Of a DNA stretch of 64,000 bases, positions 17,287 through 27,072 are shown piece after piece (the stretch's first letter is position 1; each line of letters opens with the position of its first letter). The notes under the pieces were generated by a model that worked only from the letters and a program-made list of their open reading frames with translations, did not search any database and had not been told where the DNA came from. This DNA is from Komarekiella delphini-convector SJRDD-AB1. Its GTDB lineage: Bacteria; Cyanobacteriota; Cyanobacteriia; Cyanobacteriales; Nostocaceae. Made by a program: the position numbers and the translations under genes. The DNA lies in contig NZ_VJXY01000045.1 in assembly GCF_014831675.1 (NCBI RefSeq), positions 1 through 64,000 on the forward strand, read 5' to 3'.

Positions 17287-19281
17287 TTATCTACTGCTCA
17301 AAAACATAGTCAAGACCACTCCTAGGATAATCGATCCACCACCGAGGATAAATGACCACAAGCGATGGTAACTGTTGACAATAGTGCCATTTTCACTTTG
17401 GAGTTGGATGAGATCCATCCAAGGTGCAACACCCCGGCGGAACCAACCCACAGCCCCGACTTGTTCACCAATCAGGCTTTGAACTCGTTTCATCCCAAAC
17501 AAGAAATTGCCAATGGGGCCAAAGCGTGAGGCGTAATGCAGATAAAGCATCCCGCTAGGGTCTTGGATTTTTAGATCGGAACCAAATTTATAACCTGCGT
17601 CGCCACGGCCAATTAGTTGACCTTCAAGTTTTGCAGGTTGTCCACGCAATGGACTTGCATAGGGGTCTGACATCAGGGTGAGAATATCCGTTTCTGGTGC
17701 TTGCTTGTAGTTGGGGAACATCACCAAAGCTTTAATTAAAATTCCTATTCCTAAGCCGATGAATGGCGCACCCAATATTAAACCTGAGTTGGGTGAACTT
17801 GACCAGAGAATCACACCCATTATCAAACCGAGGAAGAAACCAATGGTTTCAGCACCATATAGTACAACATCTAAGAAGAAGTTACCGTAGAGTCTACTCT
17901 TACTCAGACTTTTACCTTCGCCAATAACTCGCCCCATATCGAACTCAGTTGGTAAACCTAGCTGTTCGGCATAGGTGCTGAGGGCGCGGACTCGTTTGCC
18001 AGTTAAGGGGTGAGTGGAATTTAACTCCATCCACCAACCCCAAGGGTTAAACATATCCCACAAAAAGACGCGACCGATTTTTTCTGGGTCGGATGCTATG
18101 CGGTAGGCGGTTCCTGTGGAAGCAGCGGCTTTATGGTCATAAATACCCAAAGCACGAGTACCTTCAATCAAGCGACTGGGTTCTGGCGATCGCGAACCTT
18201 CTTCTAAAATTCCGTAAGCAATCTTCACCAAAGCGCGGGATAATCCATTAGGGTTGCCTGTACTTTCTGCTGCAAAGTGGTCAGCAAAGTACTCCCTGGT
18301 GCGGGAGAGATATAGCAACAAGTAAGTACCGACGATGTAAAATACGTAGGCAACCAAAGCAGCTGTTTGCATGGCATCTTTGATTTTGCTGTCGCCGCCA
18401 CGTCCAAATCTTCTAGCTGTGCTGTAAATGAGGTAGCAAATTTGTACTAAGGTGGAAGCTACTGTCATCACTGCAAAGTCCCAGTGGACGACGTGTCCTA
18501 GTTCGTGGGCGTAGACTGTAGCAATTTCATCATCATCAAGATAAGTGAAAAGTCCTTGACTGACTACTAGGCGGGCGCTGTTGGGCAATGAGCCATAAGT
18601 AAAAGCCGTAGGGTTTTGGTCATCAATGATTCCCAGTCTGGGCGTTTTTAAATTTTTTTGCTGACAGACTTGACGAATAACTCTAGCTGTCTCTGGACTG
18701 AGGCTTTCAACTTCTGCCAACTCTACCCAGCGAGTTTGGTACAACCAGCGTTGGGTTAAGTCCATCAGGAAGGGAGACAGGAAAAAAGCGGCGATATTAA
18801 AAATTAGGGTAATACTAATTGCGATCGCTAGCCCTTGGAGTGGATCGTCACTACCCAAAATAAATACTAAGCTCAAACCCAAAACAAACACCATGCCAAA
18901 CAGCAAGGTCATGGTGACACCAGAAGCTAACACCAGACTCCCACCCACACCCCCCATTGCTAATTTCACACCAACAGTAGCAGCACGGCTGGCTTTTTGG
19001 ATGGCGTTAGATTGGGTTACTGGCGTTTGGGGGAAGGATTTACTAGCTTGTTCTGCCCAAGCGCGAACCTGTGGGTTTTCACTCACGATTAACTTTTGCC
19101 ACAAATTTGTAGCTTTTTCGATTTGGCCTGTGCCTTGATAGGCTTTCATCAGCCACATCTGTGCGGAAAGATAATCTGAGGAATTGTAATCAACAGCGTT
19201 ACGGCAAAACTGTTCTAGTAATTGAACTGCTTCTTGATAACGTCCTTGTTGAAAGGCATCTAATCCAGATTGCAATGACAT
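17287..19281 (-). CDS. TPR-containing M48-family membrane metalloprotease (HtpX-like)
   Basis: The N-terminal 60 residues look like a short tetratricopeptide unit (QSGLDAFQQGRYQEAVQLLEQF). Membrane segments follow (about 100-170). The zinc site is YAHELGHVVHW (HELGH at 259-263), with the third ligand in REYFADHFAA further on. This is the HtpX/Ste24-type peptidase fold, with the catalytic site on the cytoplasmic face of the membrane. The C-terminal 200 residues add further membrane segments and a soluble module of unknown role. At 664 residues it is more than twice the length of HtpX. A role in membrane protein quality control is inferred. Confidence 0.85.
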   Translation of the reverse strand: MSLQSGLDAFQQGRYQEAVQLLEQFCRNAVDYNSSDYLSAQMWLMKAYQGTGQIEKATNLWQKLIVSENPQVRAWAEQASKSFPQTPVTQSNAIQKASRAATVGVKLAMGGVGGSLVLASGVTMTLLFGMVFVLGLSLVFILGSDDPLQGLAIAISITLIFNIAAFFLSPFLMDLTQRWLYQTRWVELAEVESLSPETARVIRQVCQQKNLKTPRLGIIDDQNPTAFTYGSLPNSARLVVSQGLFTYLDDDEIATVYAHELGHVVHWDFAVMTVASTLVQICYLIYSTARRFGRGGDSKIKDAMQTAALVAYVFYIVGTYLLLYLSRTREYFADHFAAESTGNPNGLSRALVKIAYGILEEGSRSPEPSRLIEGTRALGIYDHKAAASTGTAYRIASDPEKIGRVFLWDMFNPWGWWMELNSTHPLTGKRVRALSTYAEQLGLPTEFDMGRVIGEGKSLSKSRLYGNFFLDVVLYGAETIGFFLGLIMGVILWSSSPNSGLILGAPFIGLGIGILIKALVMFPNYKQAPETDILTLMSDPYASPLRGQPAKLEGQLIGRGDAGYKFGSDLKIQDPSGMLYLHYASRFGPIGNFLFGMKRVQSLIGEQVGAVGWFRRGVAPWMDLIQLQSENGTIVNSYHRLWSFILGGGSIILGVVLTMFLSSR

Positions 19282-19882
19282 AGGATCTCCCTAATAAAGG
19301 AGTGGTATTTGATCCATGAATACTCAATAGATCCAACATACGTCATCGCAATTTCGTAAAAGTTTAAATAATTACGGTATAAATTATTTGCTTTTAGTAA
19401 AAGACTAGAGAAAGGAGACTCACTGTGTCTCTTTTCTCTAGTCTAGGGGACGCATAATTACATTTGTTTTGTGGCCGTATTAATACTTATATTTATTTAA
19501 TTTACAGCTAAGTAATTACTCTTGTTTTGTCTGTACTCAACAATTACAGAATAAGTGATTTAAACCCATTCAAGCCTCACCCAATCAGAGTAGTTTTATC
19601 TACCCAGATGGTTCACCCAATTGGGGGAAGCAGAGGGGCAGAGAAGAAATAACAGTCCCCATGCCCTATACTTCTCTACGTTCGCGTAGCGTGTCGTAGA
19701 TAGAGGCTGCGGCTTAAGCGTAGCTATGCCGCAGGCTTTACGATTTTGCTCAGCACAAGTCAGGGCAAGCCGCTCAGTACAAGTGCCCAATGCCCCATTC
19801 ATAAATGACAAATGACTAACCAACGTTGATAGGATGGGAAAAAGGTAAAGATTTTTGCCATATTTGAAAGCTCTTTTGTGCC
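19282..19882. other. Intergenic region with hairpin and repeats
   Basis: No gene is supported in these 601 bases. The region holds an 18-bp near-perfect hairpin (19403-19445), a repeat fragment with CGTTCGCGTAGCGTG and GCGTAGCTATGCCGCAGGC (about 19680-19740), and ATGACAAATGACTAA heptamers (about 19803-19818) upstream of proA. Confidence 0.5.
19403..19445. repeat. 18-bp inverted repeat
   Basis: AGACTAGAGAAAGGAGAC pairs with GTCTCTTTTCTCTAGTCT (one G-T pair) around the 7-base loop TCACTGT. It is located 120 bases upstream of the protease gene start and 440 bases upstream of proA, so it ends neither gene. A regulatory or repeat role is open. Confidence 0.5.
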
Positions 19883-21190
19883 ATGACTATTCTCGATATT
19901 GCTTCTCCCCTAATTACGATCGCCCAACGAACTCGCCAAGCTGCAAGTAAGCTAGCACTTCTCTCTACTGAGGCGAAAAATCAAGCGATCGCAGCGATCG
20001 CCCAAGCTTTAGAATCGGCTAGAGATGAAATATGCCGAGCAAATATTGCTGATTGTGAAACCGCTGCTGCTGATGGAATTCCTAAACCACTTTACAAGCG
20101 CTTGCAGTTGGATGAACATAAGTTAAGAGATGCGATCGCTGGGGTACGAGATGTCGGCAAGCTAGCTGATCCAGTTGGACAAGTGCAAATTCACCGCGAA
20201 CTCGATACTGGCTTAGTTCTCAAGCGGATTACTTGTCCTTTGGGCGTTTTAGGGATTATTTTTGAAGCACGTCCAGAAGCAGCAATTCAAATTGTTTCTC
20301 TGGCGATCAAGTCGGGTAATGGTGTGATTCTCAAAGGTGGAAAGGAAGCTGTCCGTTCTTGTGAGGCAATAGTCAAGGCAATAAAGCAAGGATTATCTCA
20401 AACTGCTGTTAACCCTGATGTAGTGCAGTTGTTAACAACTAGAGAGGAAACTCTAGAACTTTTGAAGCTAGATAAATATGTGGATTTAATTATTCCTAGA
20501 GGTTCTAACTCTTTTGTGCGGTTTGTGCAAGAAAATACGCGCATTCCAGTATTAGGTCATGCAGATGGAATCTGTCATCTTTATATCGACAAAGTCGCTG
20601 ATATTAATAAAGCAGTTTCTATTACTGTTGATGCTAAAGCACAATATCCTGCTGTTTGTAATGCAATTGAAACTTTGCTAGTTCATCAGTCGATTGCCGC
20701 AGAATTTTTACCAAAAGTGGCTGAGGTTTTGGAAGAACGCCACGTAGAATTAAGAGGTGATCAACGCACTTTGGCAATTTTACCTCAGATTAAAACTGCA
20801 ACAGCCACGGACTGGGCAACAGAATATAGCGATTTTATTTTGTCGATTAAAATAGTGGATTCTATAGAAGATGCGATCGCTCATATTAACGAATATGGTT
20901 CTCGCCATACGGATGCGATCGTTACTGAAGATTTAACTACTGCTGAAACTTTCATCGGACTGGTAAATTCAGCCAATATATTCCACAACTGTTCTACCCG
21001 CTTTGCTGACGGTTTCCGCTACGGTTTTGGTGCAGAAGTGGGAATTAGTACCCAACAAATGCCACCTCGTGGCCCTGTTGGTTTAGAAGGATTGGTGACA
21101 TACAAGTATCAAATGACTGGCGATGGTCATATTGTGGCTACTTACACAGGAGCAAATGCTAAGTCCTTTACTCATCAAGATTTAGTTTAA
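19883..21190 (+). CDS. proA: Gamma-glutamyl phosphate reductase ProA
   Basis: ProA reduces gamma-glutamyl phosphate to glutamate semialdehyde in proline synthesis, using NADPH. The 435-residue chain shows the family hallmarks [43 protein letters not shown], the active-site segment [16 protein letters not shown] with its Cys, and [16 protein letters not shown]. Some cyanobacteria have extra proA copies, so this may be one of two. It is transcribed alone; the next gene starts 174 bases later. Confidence 0.96.
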   Translation: MTILDIASPLITIAQRTRQAASKLALLSTEAKNQAIAAIAQALESARDEICRANIADCETAAADGIPKPLYKRLQLDEHKLRDAIAGVRDVGKLADPVGQVQIHRELDTGLVLKRITCPLGVLGIIFEARPEAAIQIVSLAIKSGNGVILKGGKEAVRSCEAIVKAIKQGLSQTAVNPDVVQLLTTREETLELLKLDKYVDLIIPRGSNSFVRFVQENTRIPVLGHADGICHLYIDKVADINKAVSITVDAKAQYPAVCNAIETLLVHQSIAAEFLPKVAEVLEERHVELRGDQRTLAILPQIKTATATDWATEYSDFILSIKIVDSIEDAIAHINEYGSRHTDAIVTEDLTTAETFIGLVNSANIFHNCSTRFADGFRYGFGAEVGISTQQMPPRGPVGLEGLVTYKYQMTGDGHIVATYTGANAKSFTHQDLV

Positions 21191-21364
21191 AGGAGATTGG
21201 GGATTGGGAAGGAATTTTGTTCCTAATCACTAATCGTTAATCCCTAGTTCCTCTTAGGAAAACTCTCTGAAGAGTGATGAAAAATTGTATTACTTAAGCT
21301 AAAAATCAATAATCAAGCGAAATACAACTTTTTGTTAGGAAAATTCCAGCAAAAACCCAAAATC

Positions 21365-22534
21365 ATGGTCAAAAAAGTAGTTATTATCGGTGCTGGACTT
21401 GGTGGTTTGGCAGTTGCGATCGCACTGCGAAAACAAGGTATTGATGCTCAAGTCTACGAGAAAGCATATTCCTTGCGACCAATTGGTGCTGGTTTAACGC
21501 TTTTTCCTAACGGTTTGAATAGTCTCGATGCGATCGCTCCCGGTATAGTTGAGTCCTTGGAAGGCGCGGGTAGCCAAACCCGTATGCTGAACTTGAGAAA
21601 AAGTACTGGCGAACTGATTGCCCAGAAATCAGTCACGTTCATGGAGAAATATGGGCGGCCGATGTTGCAGATCCGGTGGTCACGTCTGCAAGAGATCCTT
21701 GCATCCGCATTGCCAACCGACGCTATCCACCTCAATCATCGATGCATTGGCTTTGAGCAAAACAACAGCGGTGTTGAAGTATGCTTTGACGAAGGCGAGA
21801 CAGTGCAGGCTGATTTGTTGATCGGAGCTGATGGGTTAAACTCCGCAGTTAGACAGGCGTTGATTGGTGACGGATCTCCTCGCTATGCTGGTCGCATGTC
21901 TTGGCGTGCCATTCTCAAGTACAGCCATGAACTACTACCTCCTAACGAAGTCATGTCAATGACAGCACCCGATGGCAAAATTTTCGGTTTCTTTGACTTG
22001 GGTAGCGGATATTTATTCTGGAGTGCTGCTACACTAGCGCCGGACGAATTTGTCGCCCAGAGTGCCATTGATGTTAAGTCTCGCGTCCAAGAAAAGTTTT
22101 CTGGTTGGGCAGAACCAGTGCAGGCGATCGTCAAGTCAACTGCCGCTGAAGATATTATAGAACGACCGATATCTGACAGACTGCCGTTACAAAATTGGAG
22201 CCAAGGCAGAGTAACTCTCTTGGGTGATGCAGCCCATCCGATGGTTCCATTACTAGGACAAGGAGCTAATACAGCCTTTGAAGATGCCTGGGAACTTTCG
22301 CAATGCTTATCCTCTGCCTCCACCATAGAAGCAGCCCTTGCTAGCTACGAAAATAGTCGTAAACCGCGCACACAAGTCATTCAAATCCGTAACGCAGTGC
22401 AGGCAAACCGCGCTTATAAGGCTGACAGCGAGACATATCTTCGGGGAATGATGGAGAAAGCACAAGTGAGTGATGCTGAGTTTGAGGAGTGGCTGTATAA
22501 TTACAAGCCATCCGTAACAGCTGACTTGAAATAG
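21365..22534 (+). CDS. FAD-dependent monooxygenase, paralogue of the gene at 7433
   Basis: The 389-residue protein starts MVKKVVIIGAGLGGLAVAIAL, has the DG motif DLLIGADGLNSAVRQ, and LGDAAHPMVPLLGQGANTAFEDAW at the FAD site. It is a group A flavin hydroxylase like its paralogue at 7433-8605, sharing LNHRCIGFEQNN and the terminal WLYNYKPS. The Met at 21365 is preferred over the TTG at 21332 because the FAD fold begins right after it. The next gene, a glycosidase-like protein, starts 24 bases later on the same strand, so the two may be co-transcribed. Confidence 0.86.
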   Translation: MVKKVVIIGAGLGGLAVAIALRKQGIDAQVYEKAYSLRPIGAGLTLFPNGLNSLDAIAPGIVESLEGAGSQTRMLNLRKSTGELIAQKSVTFMEKYGRPMLQIRWSRLQEILASALPTDAIHLNHRCIGFEQNNSGVEVCFDEGETVQADLLIGADGLNSAVRQALIGDGSPRYAGRMSWRAILKYSHELLPPNEVMSMTAPDGKIFGFFDLGSGYLFWSAATLAPDEFVAQSAIDVKSRVQEKFSGWAEPVQAIVKSTAAEDIIERPISDRLPLQNWSQGRVTLLGDAAHPMVPLLGQGANTAFEDAWELSQCLSSASTIEAALASYENSRKPRTQVIQIRNAVQANRAYKADSETYLRGMMEKAQVSDAEFEEWLYNYKPSVTADLK

Positions 22535-22558
22535 TTCTGAGTAATAAATATTTGAATT

Positions 22559-23614
22559 ATGAGTCATGAAGCAACGCAAATCAATCAACCCGGCTTAGTA
22601 TTAGCACCTGGTTCACAAGGCTGGTGGGATTCTGAACGAGTTTCCGCACCGCAGGTTATGCGCTGTCCCGATGGATGGAAGATGTGGTACTACGGTCGGG
22701 ATGCTTCCTTTGATCGGCAAATCAATTTGCCTACTGGTCGTTGTGGTTTAGCTATTTCTGCTGACGGCGTTCATTGGGAACGGGTGAGGGGTTCTCTAAC
22801 TATGGGAGCTATCTTTGAGCCTCACCCAGAACCCAGTCGCTTTGACTCAGCTCATGTCGGTGTCAGTAATGTACACTTCTGTGATGGTCTTTATTGGATG
22901 TGGTACTTCGGTGGCAACCATACAGTTGTCGAAGTGGGAAAGTTTCAAGCTAAAGGAGTACAGATGCGCCCTGGCTGTGCCGTTTCGCGTGATGGCATCA
23001 ATTGGGTGCGACTTGAAGGCCCTTACCAAGGAGCGTTTCTTGATGTAGGTAAACCAGAAGAATTTGATGCACTATTCTGCGCCTGGCCGCAAGTACTACG
23101 TGATGATGATGGAACTTGGAAGCTGTACTATCACACCCTGAACCCAGCTAGAGGATTCCTAGTAGGCTTAGCGGTTTCCACCGATGGTTTGTACTGGGAA
23201 AAAGTCGGTCAAATCCTCGGCCCAGGTGAGCCTGGAAGCTTTGATGAGCGGGGTATTGGTACTCGCCATGTACTGAAGATCAACGGCCAGTACGTGATGT
23301 TCTACGAAGGTGTCAACAACAGTGGTTATCACTCCATCGGTGTAGCCATTTCTGACAATGGCATTCACTGGCAAAAAGAAAAAGGTGAGCAAGCCAATGG
23401 TTCCGTATTTTGCCATGCCCAGCAGGGTTCTGGTCGCTGGGACGCACGGGCAGTAGGTGCGCCTTGTGTAGTGCCAATGGATGATGGTAGTTTTCGTATG
23501 TACTACATTGGGGCTAACGAAGGTGGCTATGATGAGCTATCGTCACAGCACCAAATCGGTTTAGCAGTTAGTGCAGGAGCTAATTTTCATCAGTGGCATC
23601 GCTGGGGTAAATAA
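22559..23614 (+). CDS. Five-bladed beta-propeller glycosidase-like protein (GH32/43/62/68 fold)
   Basis: The 351-residue protein contains repeated blades with the pattern W-x-MWYYG / CGLAISADGVHWERV: MWYYGRDAS, MWYFGGNHT, LYYHTLN, MFYEGVNN and MYYIGANE. Each is followed by an AISxDGxxW turn. This is the five-bladed propeller used by invertase, levansucrase and arabinanase families. There is no signal peptide, so it should be cytoplasmic. Catalytic acids cannot be assigned safely, and non-catalytic relatives exist. It directly follows the FAD monooxygenase. Confidence 0.75.
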   Translation: MSHEATQINQPGLVLAPGSQGWWDSERVSAPQVMRCPDGWKMWYYGRDASFDRQINLPTGRCGLAISADGVHWERVRGSLTMGAIFEPHPEPSRFDSAHVGVSNVHFCDGLYWMWYFGGNHTVVEVGKFQAKGVQMRPGCAVSRDGINWVRLEGPYQGAFLDVGKPEEFDALFCAWPQVLRDDDGTWKLYYHTLNPARGFLVGLAVSTDGLYWEKVGQILGPGEPGSFDERGIGTRHVLKINGQYVMFYEGVNNSGYHSIGVAISDNGIHWQKEKGEQANGSVFCHAQQGSGRWDARAVGAPCVVPMDDGSFRMYYIGANEGGYDELSSQHQIGLAVSAGANFHQWHRWGK

Positions 23615-23652
23615 ATACAAGCCGCATTTGCTGGGATAACACTTTTATTTGC

Positions 23653-24288
23653 TTAAAAACTTAAGCTTAAGCTGTTCCAGCAGAGAGACATGATTAAATT
23701 AGTCTTTAACTCAGCCGTCTTTTGAAGATTGAAGCGATACCCTGCTAAGTTGTGCAGTTTTTGCAGCTTGGAAAGTTCTACATCGGCTATTTTCAATCTG
23801 AGGCGATGAGCAACTAGTTGTAGTTGCTGTATATCGCGCTCGGTGAACTGATGGGACTGGAACGTACCAACGTGTAAAACCCCGGTGACTCCCTGTGTGA
23901 TGGGCAACGGAACACCAACGAGCGATCGCAAACCCTTTTGGCGCAAAATAGGACTTACTACTTCTACCTTTGATAGATCATTGATTATTGTTGGTTCATT
24001 ACTGGCGGCAATACGACCAGCAATACCTTTCCCAATGGGAATTTGAATATTTTCTGTGATTTCCTCCTTAAGCCCGATGGTGGCATATATGAATAAATTC
24101 TGTTTGTCTGTAGTAGGCAGTAAAAGCGTGACAGTATCTACAGACATATATTCTTTGAGCCAACCGAGCAGCTTTTTGATGGAAGCAACAAGCTGATTTT
24201 CTGTTGCATTGTCTGGGCCATTACCTACGAACACATTCCAGCCCTTATAGGACTTTGGTAAGCCAGTGTGATCTCCCCAAAATACCAT
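23653..24288 (-). CDS. GAF-domain protein
   Basis: Residues about 30-170 form a GAF domain, with IPIGKGIAGRIAASNEPTIINDLS and LRSLVGVPLPITQGVTGVLHVGT followed by FTERDIQQLQLVAHRL. No bilin-binding CH cysteine is visible, so a ligand other than bilin, or a purely protein role, is likely. The last 40 residues carry no output domain, so it may work with a partner or be a truncated form of a GAF-phosphatase protein. It is convergent with the glycosidase gene, 38 bases away. Confidence 0.75.
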   Translation of the reverse strand: MVFWGDHTGLPKSYKGWNVFVGNGPDNATENQLVASIKKLLGWLKEYMSVDTVTLLLPTTDKQNLFIYATIGLKEEITENIQIPIGKGIAGRIAASNEPTIINDLSKVEVVSPILRQKGLRSLVGVPLPITQGVTGVLHVGTFQSHQFTERDIQQLQLVAHRLRLKIADVELSKLQKLHNLAGYRFNLQKTAELKTNLIMSLCWNSLSLSF

Positions 24289-24506
24289 TACTTAACTCCA
24301 GGAAATACAAAAAAACAGCTAGGGTGTTTATATTTCCGCAAATTATAGCTTCATATCAAAACTTGGTGTTGCCAATTAAGGTCAAATGTGCAGCACTGCC
24401 CCTTCTGCCTTCTTCCACTAAGTTGACACACGAATAAAGTTTTACGTTGTCATGCTACTGCCATAAGATGAGTTTGTTTGTATATCAAAGGTAGGAATTT
24501 AAGTAA

Positions 24507-26171
24507 ATGCAAATAGCTCAGAAATGGTTAGCTCAAAAAGTTAACCAGTCAGTGCTTTTTTTACTGGTTGGGGGACTGCTGTTTCGAGCCTTTATTGCTT
24601 TCTGGCTTTACCCTACCTTTGATGAGGCTTACTACTATCTTTACAGCCTGCATCTGGACTGGAGTTATTTCGATCATCCAATTCTTGTAGGGCTGACAAC
24701 TGGTTTTGGGCCGTGGTCAACTGGTGTTGTATCCCAATTTACTATTCGTCTGGGAGCATTGATTTGGCACACGGGCAGTTTGGTGCTATTGTATCTGACT
24801 AGCCTGAAATTATTCTCTGCTAAAGCTGCCAGATTAACTTTAGCGATCGCTACCATCAGTCCAATTTTTCTCGTTGGCTTTGGCGTCCTCAGTCTCCCCG
24901 ACAGTCCGTTGATGTTTTTTTGGTCAGCTAGTTTATACTGTGCGGCTGATGAATTTTTTCGGCAGCCTCGAACTCAAAAGCACAGCCTGTTGCAAGAATC
25001 TTGCTCATCTGATTCATACCTTCCTAGTTACCGCTTGGCAATTCTTGGTATTCTGGTCGGATTAGCCTGCCTCAGCAAATATCACGGTTTTATTTTGGGA
25101 CTGGGGCTAGTTGGTTTTTGTCTAACCAGTCCACGTCATCGCTCTATTGTGCGCTCTCCTTGGGCATGGTTAGCATTAGGCTTATTTATCATCACCATCT
25201 CTCCAATTTTGCTTTGGAATATGCAGCATGATTGGGTGTCGTTTCGTTTTCAATCAGAGCGAGCAGTGCCCAAAGGCGGCTACAATCTGCTGAGTGTAGG
25301 AGGCGTGTGTTTAGCTGGAGTAGCTTACCTGTTCCCAACTATAGGATTTCCCCTCTGGTGGGTGAGTTTACGGCCAGCCTTGGCTGGAACAATGCAAGTT
25401 TTTTCTAAAAAATCACTAACTTCTAGAAAAGAGTTAGAGGCTTCGTGGCTCTTGATTTTATGGGTGTCTTTGCCCTTAACTTTAGGGTTTACTCTCATAG
25501 GTGGATATCGGCAAATTTTGCCTGCTTGGTCGATGCCAGGATTTTGGGGTTTAACTTTGCTGTTAGGACAACAAGCAATTATCTGGGAACAGCAATCCCG
25601 GCGGCGTGTGCGGCGATGGCTCTTAGGTTCGGGAATTATGGTCAGCAGCATTTTACTCATTGCACTGCTGCAAGTCACAACAGGAATAGTACAAAAGCCT
25701 AGCCAATATGCTTTGATGGGCGGGTTTTTACCTCCCAAGGATGACCCCTCTACAGAACTAATTGATATTCAACAACTGCGGCGCGGCTTTGCTGAATCTC
25801 CCGTCCTTAGTGCGGCGCTACAAAACTCTAGCTTTATTTTTACCAATCGCTATTACTTGGGTGGGCCGATTGCCATGTCTCTTGAACCCATCGCTGACAT
25901 ACCGATTACTTGCTTTGATATTGGCAAAGATTTGCGTGGTTTTGCTTTTTGGTCAGAAGCTAATCAATGGCTGGGAAAAGATGCGCTGTATATTACTACC
26001 AATCCCTTTAATCAAAGACAAGATTTGATGGCTAACTATCGAACTTACTTTAACAGCTTGAGTGAGATCGAAACGATACCAATTCGACGCGGTGGGGTGG
26101 TTGTCAACATCATTTACATCTATCAGGCTAAGACACTTCTCAAGCCATACCCCCGCTCTTACGGAATTTGA
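24507..26171 (+). CDS. GT39/PMT-family membrane glycosyltransferase
   Basis: The 554-residue protein has about ten hydrophobic helices. Early on it has the acidic pattern YPTFDEAYYYLYS with an FDHP segment in the first loop, as in the ArnT/PMT (GT-C) superfamily, which uses polyprenyl-phosphate sugars on the outer face of the membrane. Long soluble C-terminal residues (about 430-554) follow the helices. Acceptor and sugar are unknown; surface glycans or lipids are likely. A second GT39 protein lies at 33744-35363. Confidence 0.8.
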   Translation: MQIAQKWLAQKVNQSVLFLLVGGLLFRAFIAFWLYPTFDEAYYYLYSLHLDWSYFDHPILVGLTTGFGPWSTGVVSQFTIRLGALIWHTGSLVLLYLTSLKLFSAKAARLTLAIATISPIFLVGFGVLSLPDSPLMFFWSASLYCAADEFFRQPRTQKHSLLQESCSSDSYLPSYRLAILGILVGLACLSKYHGFILGLGLVGFCLTSPRHRSIVRSPWAWLALGLFIITISPILLWNMQHDWVSFRFQSERAVPKGGYNLLSVGGVCLAGVAYLFPTIGFPLWWVSLRPALAGTMQVFSKKSLTSRKELEASWLLILWVSLPLTLGFTLIGGYRQILPAWSMPGFWGLTLLLGQQAIIWEQQSRRRVRRWLLGSGIMVSSILLIALLQVTTGIVQKPSQYALMGGFLPPKDDPSTELIDIQQLRRGFAESPVLSAALQNSSFIFTNRYYLGGPIAMSLEPIADIPITCFDIGKDLRGFAFWSEANQWLGKDALYITTNPFNQRQDLMANYRTYFNSLSEIETIPIRRGGVVVNIIYIYQAKTLLKPYPRSYGI

Positions 26172-26225
26172 CAGTTAGCGAATTAGAAAATTTTATATGT
26201 ATGTAGTGACAAAGGCGATCGCTAT

Positions 26226-26620
26226 TTAGTCTGTTAACAGTTTGCCATCAGCTAGGGTATAAATATCTTCTTCTGGGTCTGTTATCGAACAGAAATCTGG
26301 TTCGTTGACTACTGAATGAGCATACTCTGGATCATGGAATGGCTTACCATCAGCTAGGTGTAGATATCTTCTTCCTGGTCTTTAAGAAAATCAAACACTG
26401 AATTTTTCATTGCTGCTCTTAGTAATTCATATTCTTCTAATTCTGCCTTTTTAAGCAGGATGGCCTCCAGCGCTTCTAGTCGCTGCAAATCATCGTAGGT
26501 AATAATTGCCGCTGTTGCTTTACCTTGCTGTTCAATAACGATACGTTCTCCACTTTCTGTAACTCTGTTAATCAGTTGCGGGAAATTATTATGATCTGCG
26601 CTTATATTTACTGTTGTCAT
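26226..26620 (-). pseudogene. Phd/YefM-type antitoxin, shortened by a frameshift
   Basis: The intact part (26354-26620, 88 residues) reads MTTVNISADHNNFPQLINRV and EQQGKATAAIITYDDLQRLEAL, a Phd/YefM DNA-binding antitoxin. It stops at TAG after EEDIYT. Adding one C before that TAG reopens the frame as LADGKPFHDPEYAHSVV and continues to a second EEDIYTLADGKLLTD, ending at TAA 26226. The C-terminus therefore carried a duplicated EEDIYTLADGK segment and lost its frame through a single-base deletion. No toxin gene follows. The shorter product is still of normal antitoxin length and could be functional. Start chosen at 26620 (ATG of MTTVNIS). Confidence 0.7.
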
Positions 26621-26628
26621 ATCCAACC

Positions 26629-26913
26629 CTATGTTAATAACGATTCTCTCAGTGTTAGGCATTCTCTATATCGCCAAGAAGCTCGTCTTCTGTTATTTTC
26701 ATAAGAGGCGATCGCTTCTTGTTTTCTTCCCAAATTAGACAGCGCAATGCCCTGGCTATAACAAGCAATACTACACTGGCGATGTCGCCATCTCAACCAC
26801 CATAAGAAACCTGTAATTACAGGTATCATTGCAGCTAGACCATCAGTAATAAGGTTGTTAATAAAGTCCTTGTGGTCTTGATAGAATTTCAGAATTGTCT
26901 GTAAATCCAACAC
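26629..26913 (-). pseudogene. Relic of a membrane-anchored TPR protein
   Basis: The first 46 residues (ILKFYQDHKDFINNL, then GFLWWLRWRHRQ) match the N-terminal anchor of the TPR-NTPase at 43156 (IPTFYRDNKEFIDNLL, SFFWWLAWRDRQ). They are followed at once by one TPR remnant, YSQGIALSNLGRKQEAIASY, and an unrelated tail. The NTPase domain and about 11 TPRs are missing, so this looks like an internal deletion of a related gene. It ends 9 bases before the antitoxin start and may still be expressed as a 94-residue protein. Confidence 0.6.
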
Positions 26914-26996
26914 GGGGTTGATTGATTGAGGAGATGAATACGCCGCAGGGCTTTTATGGATTATATCAATTGATACCTCAATGGCTTGTAAAGGTA

Positions 26997-27034
26997 GGGG
27001 AGTAGAGGGGCAGGGGGAGCAGGGGAGCAGGGGG
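26997..27034 (+). repeat. G-rich repeat with quadruplex-like spacing
   Basis: Five tracts of four or five G are separated by AGTAGA, CA, AGCA and AGCA. It is the G-strand version of the C-rich repeat at the start of the window. Confidence 0.5.
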
Positions 27035-27072
27035 CAAGAAGAAAGTTTGTAGACAAGCCTTAGAACTCCGTT

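Noticed and set aside
19596-19823. 75-residue frame on the minus strand upstream of proA
   Set aside because: It is made of dispersed repeat sequence, with no ribosome site and no domain.
23653-24288. Second bilin-binding GAF protein
   Set aside because: No CH-motif cysteine or LWGLL/HQC pattern is present.
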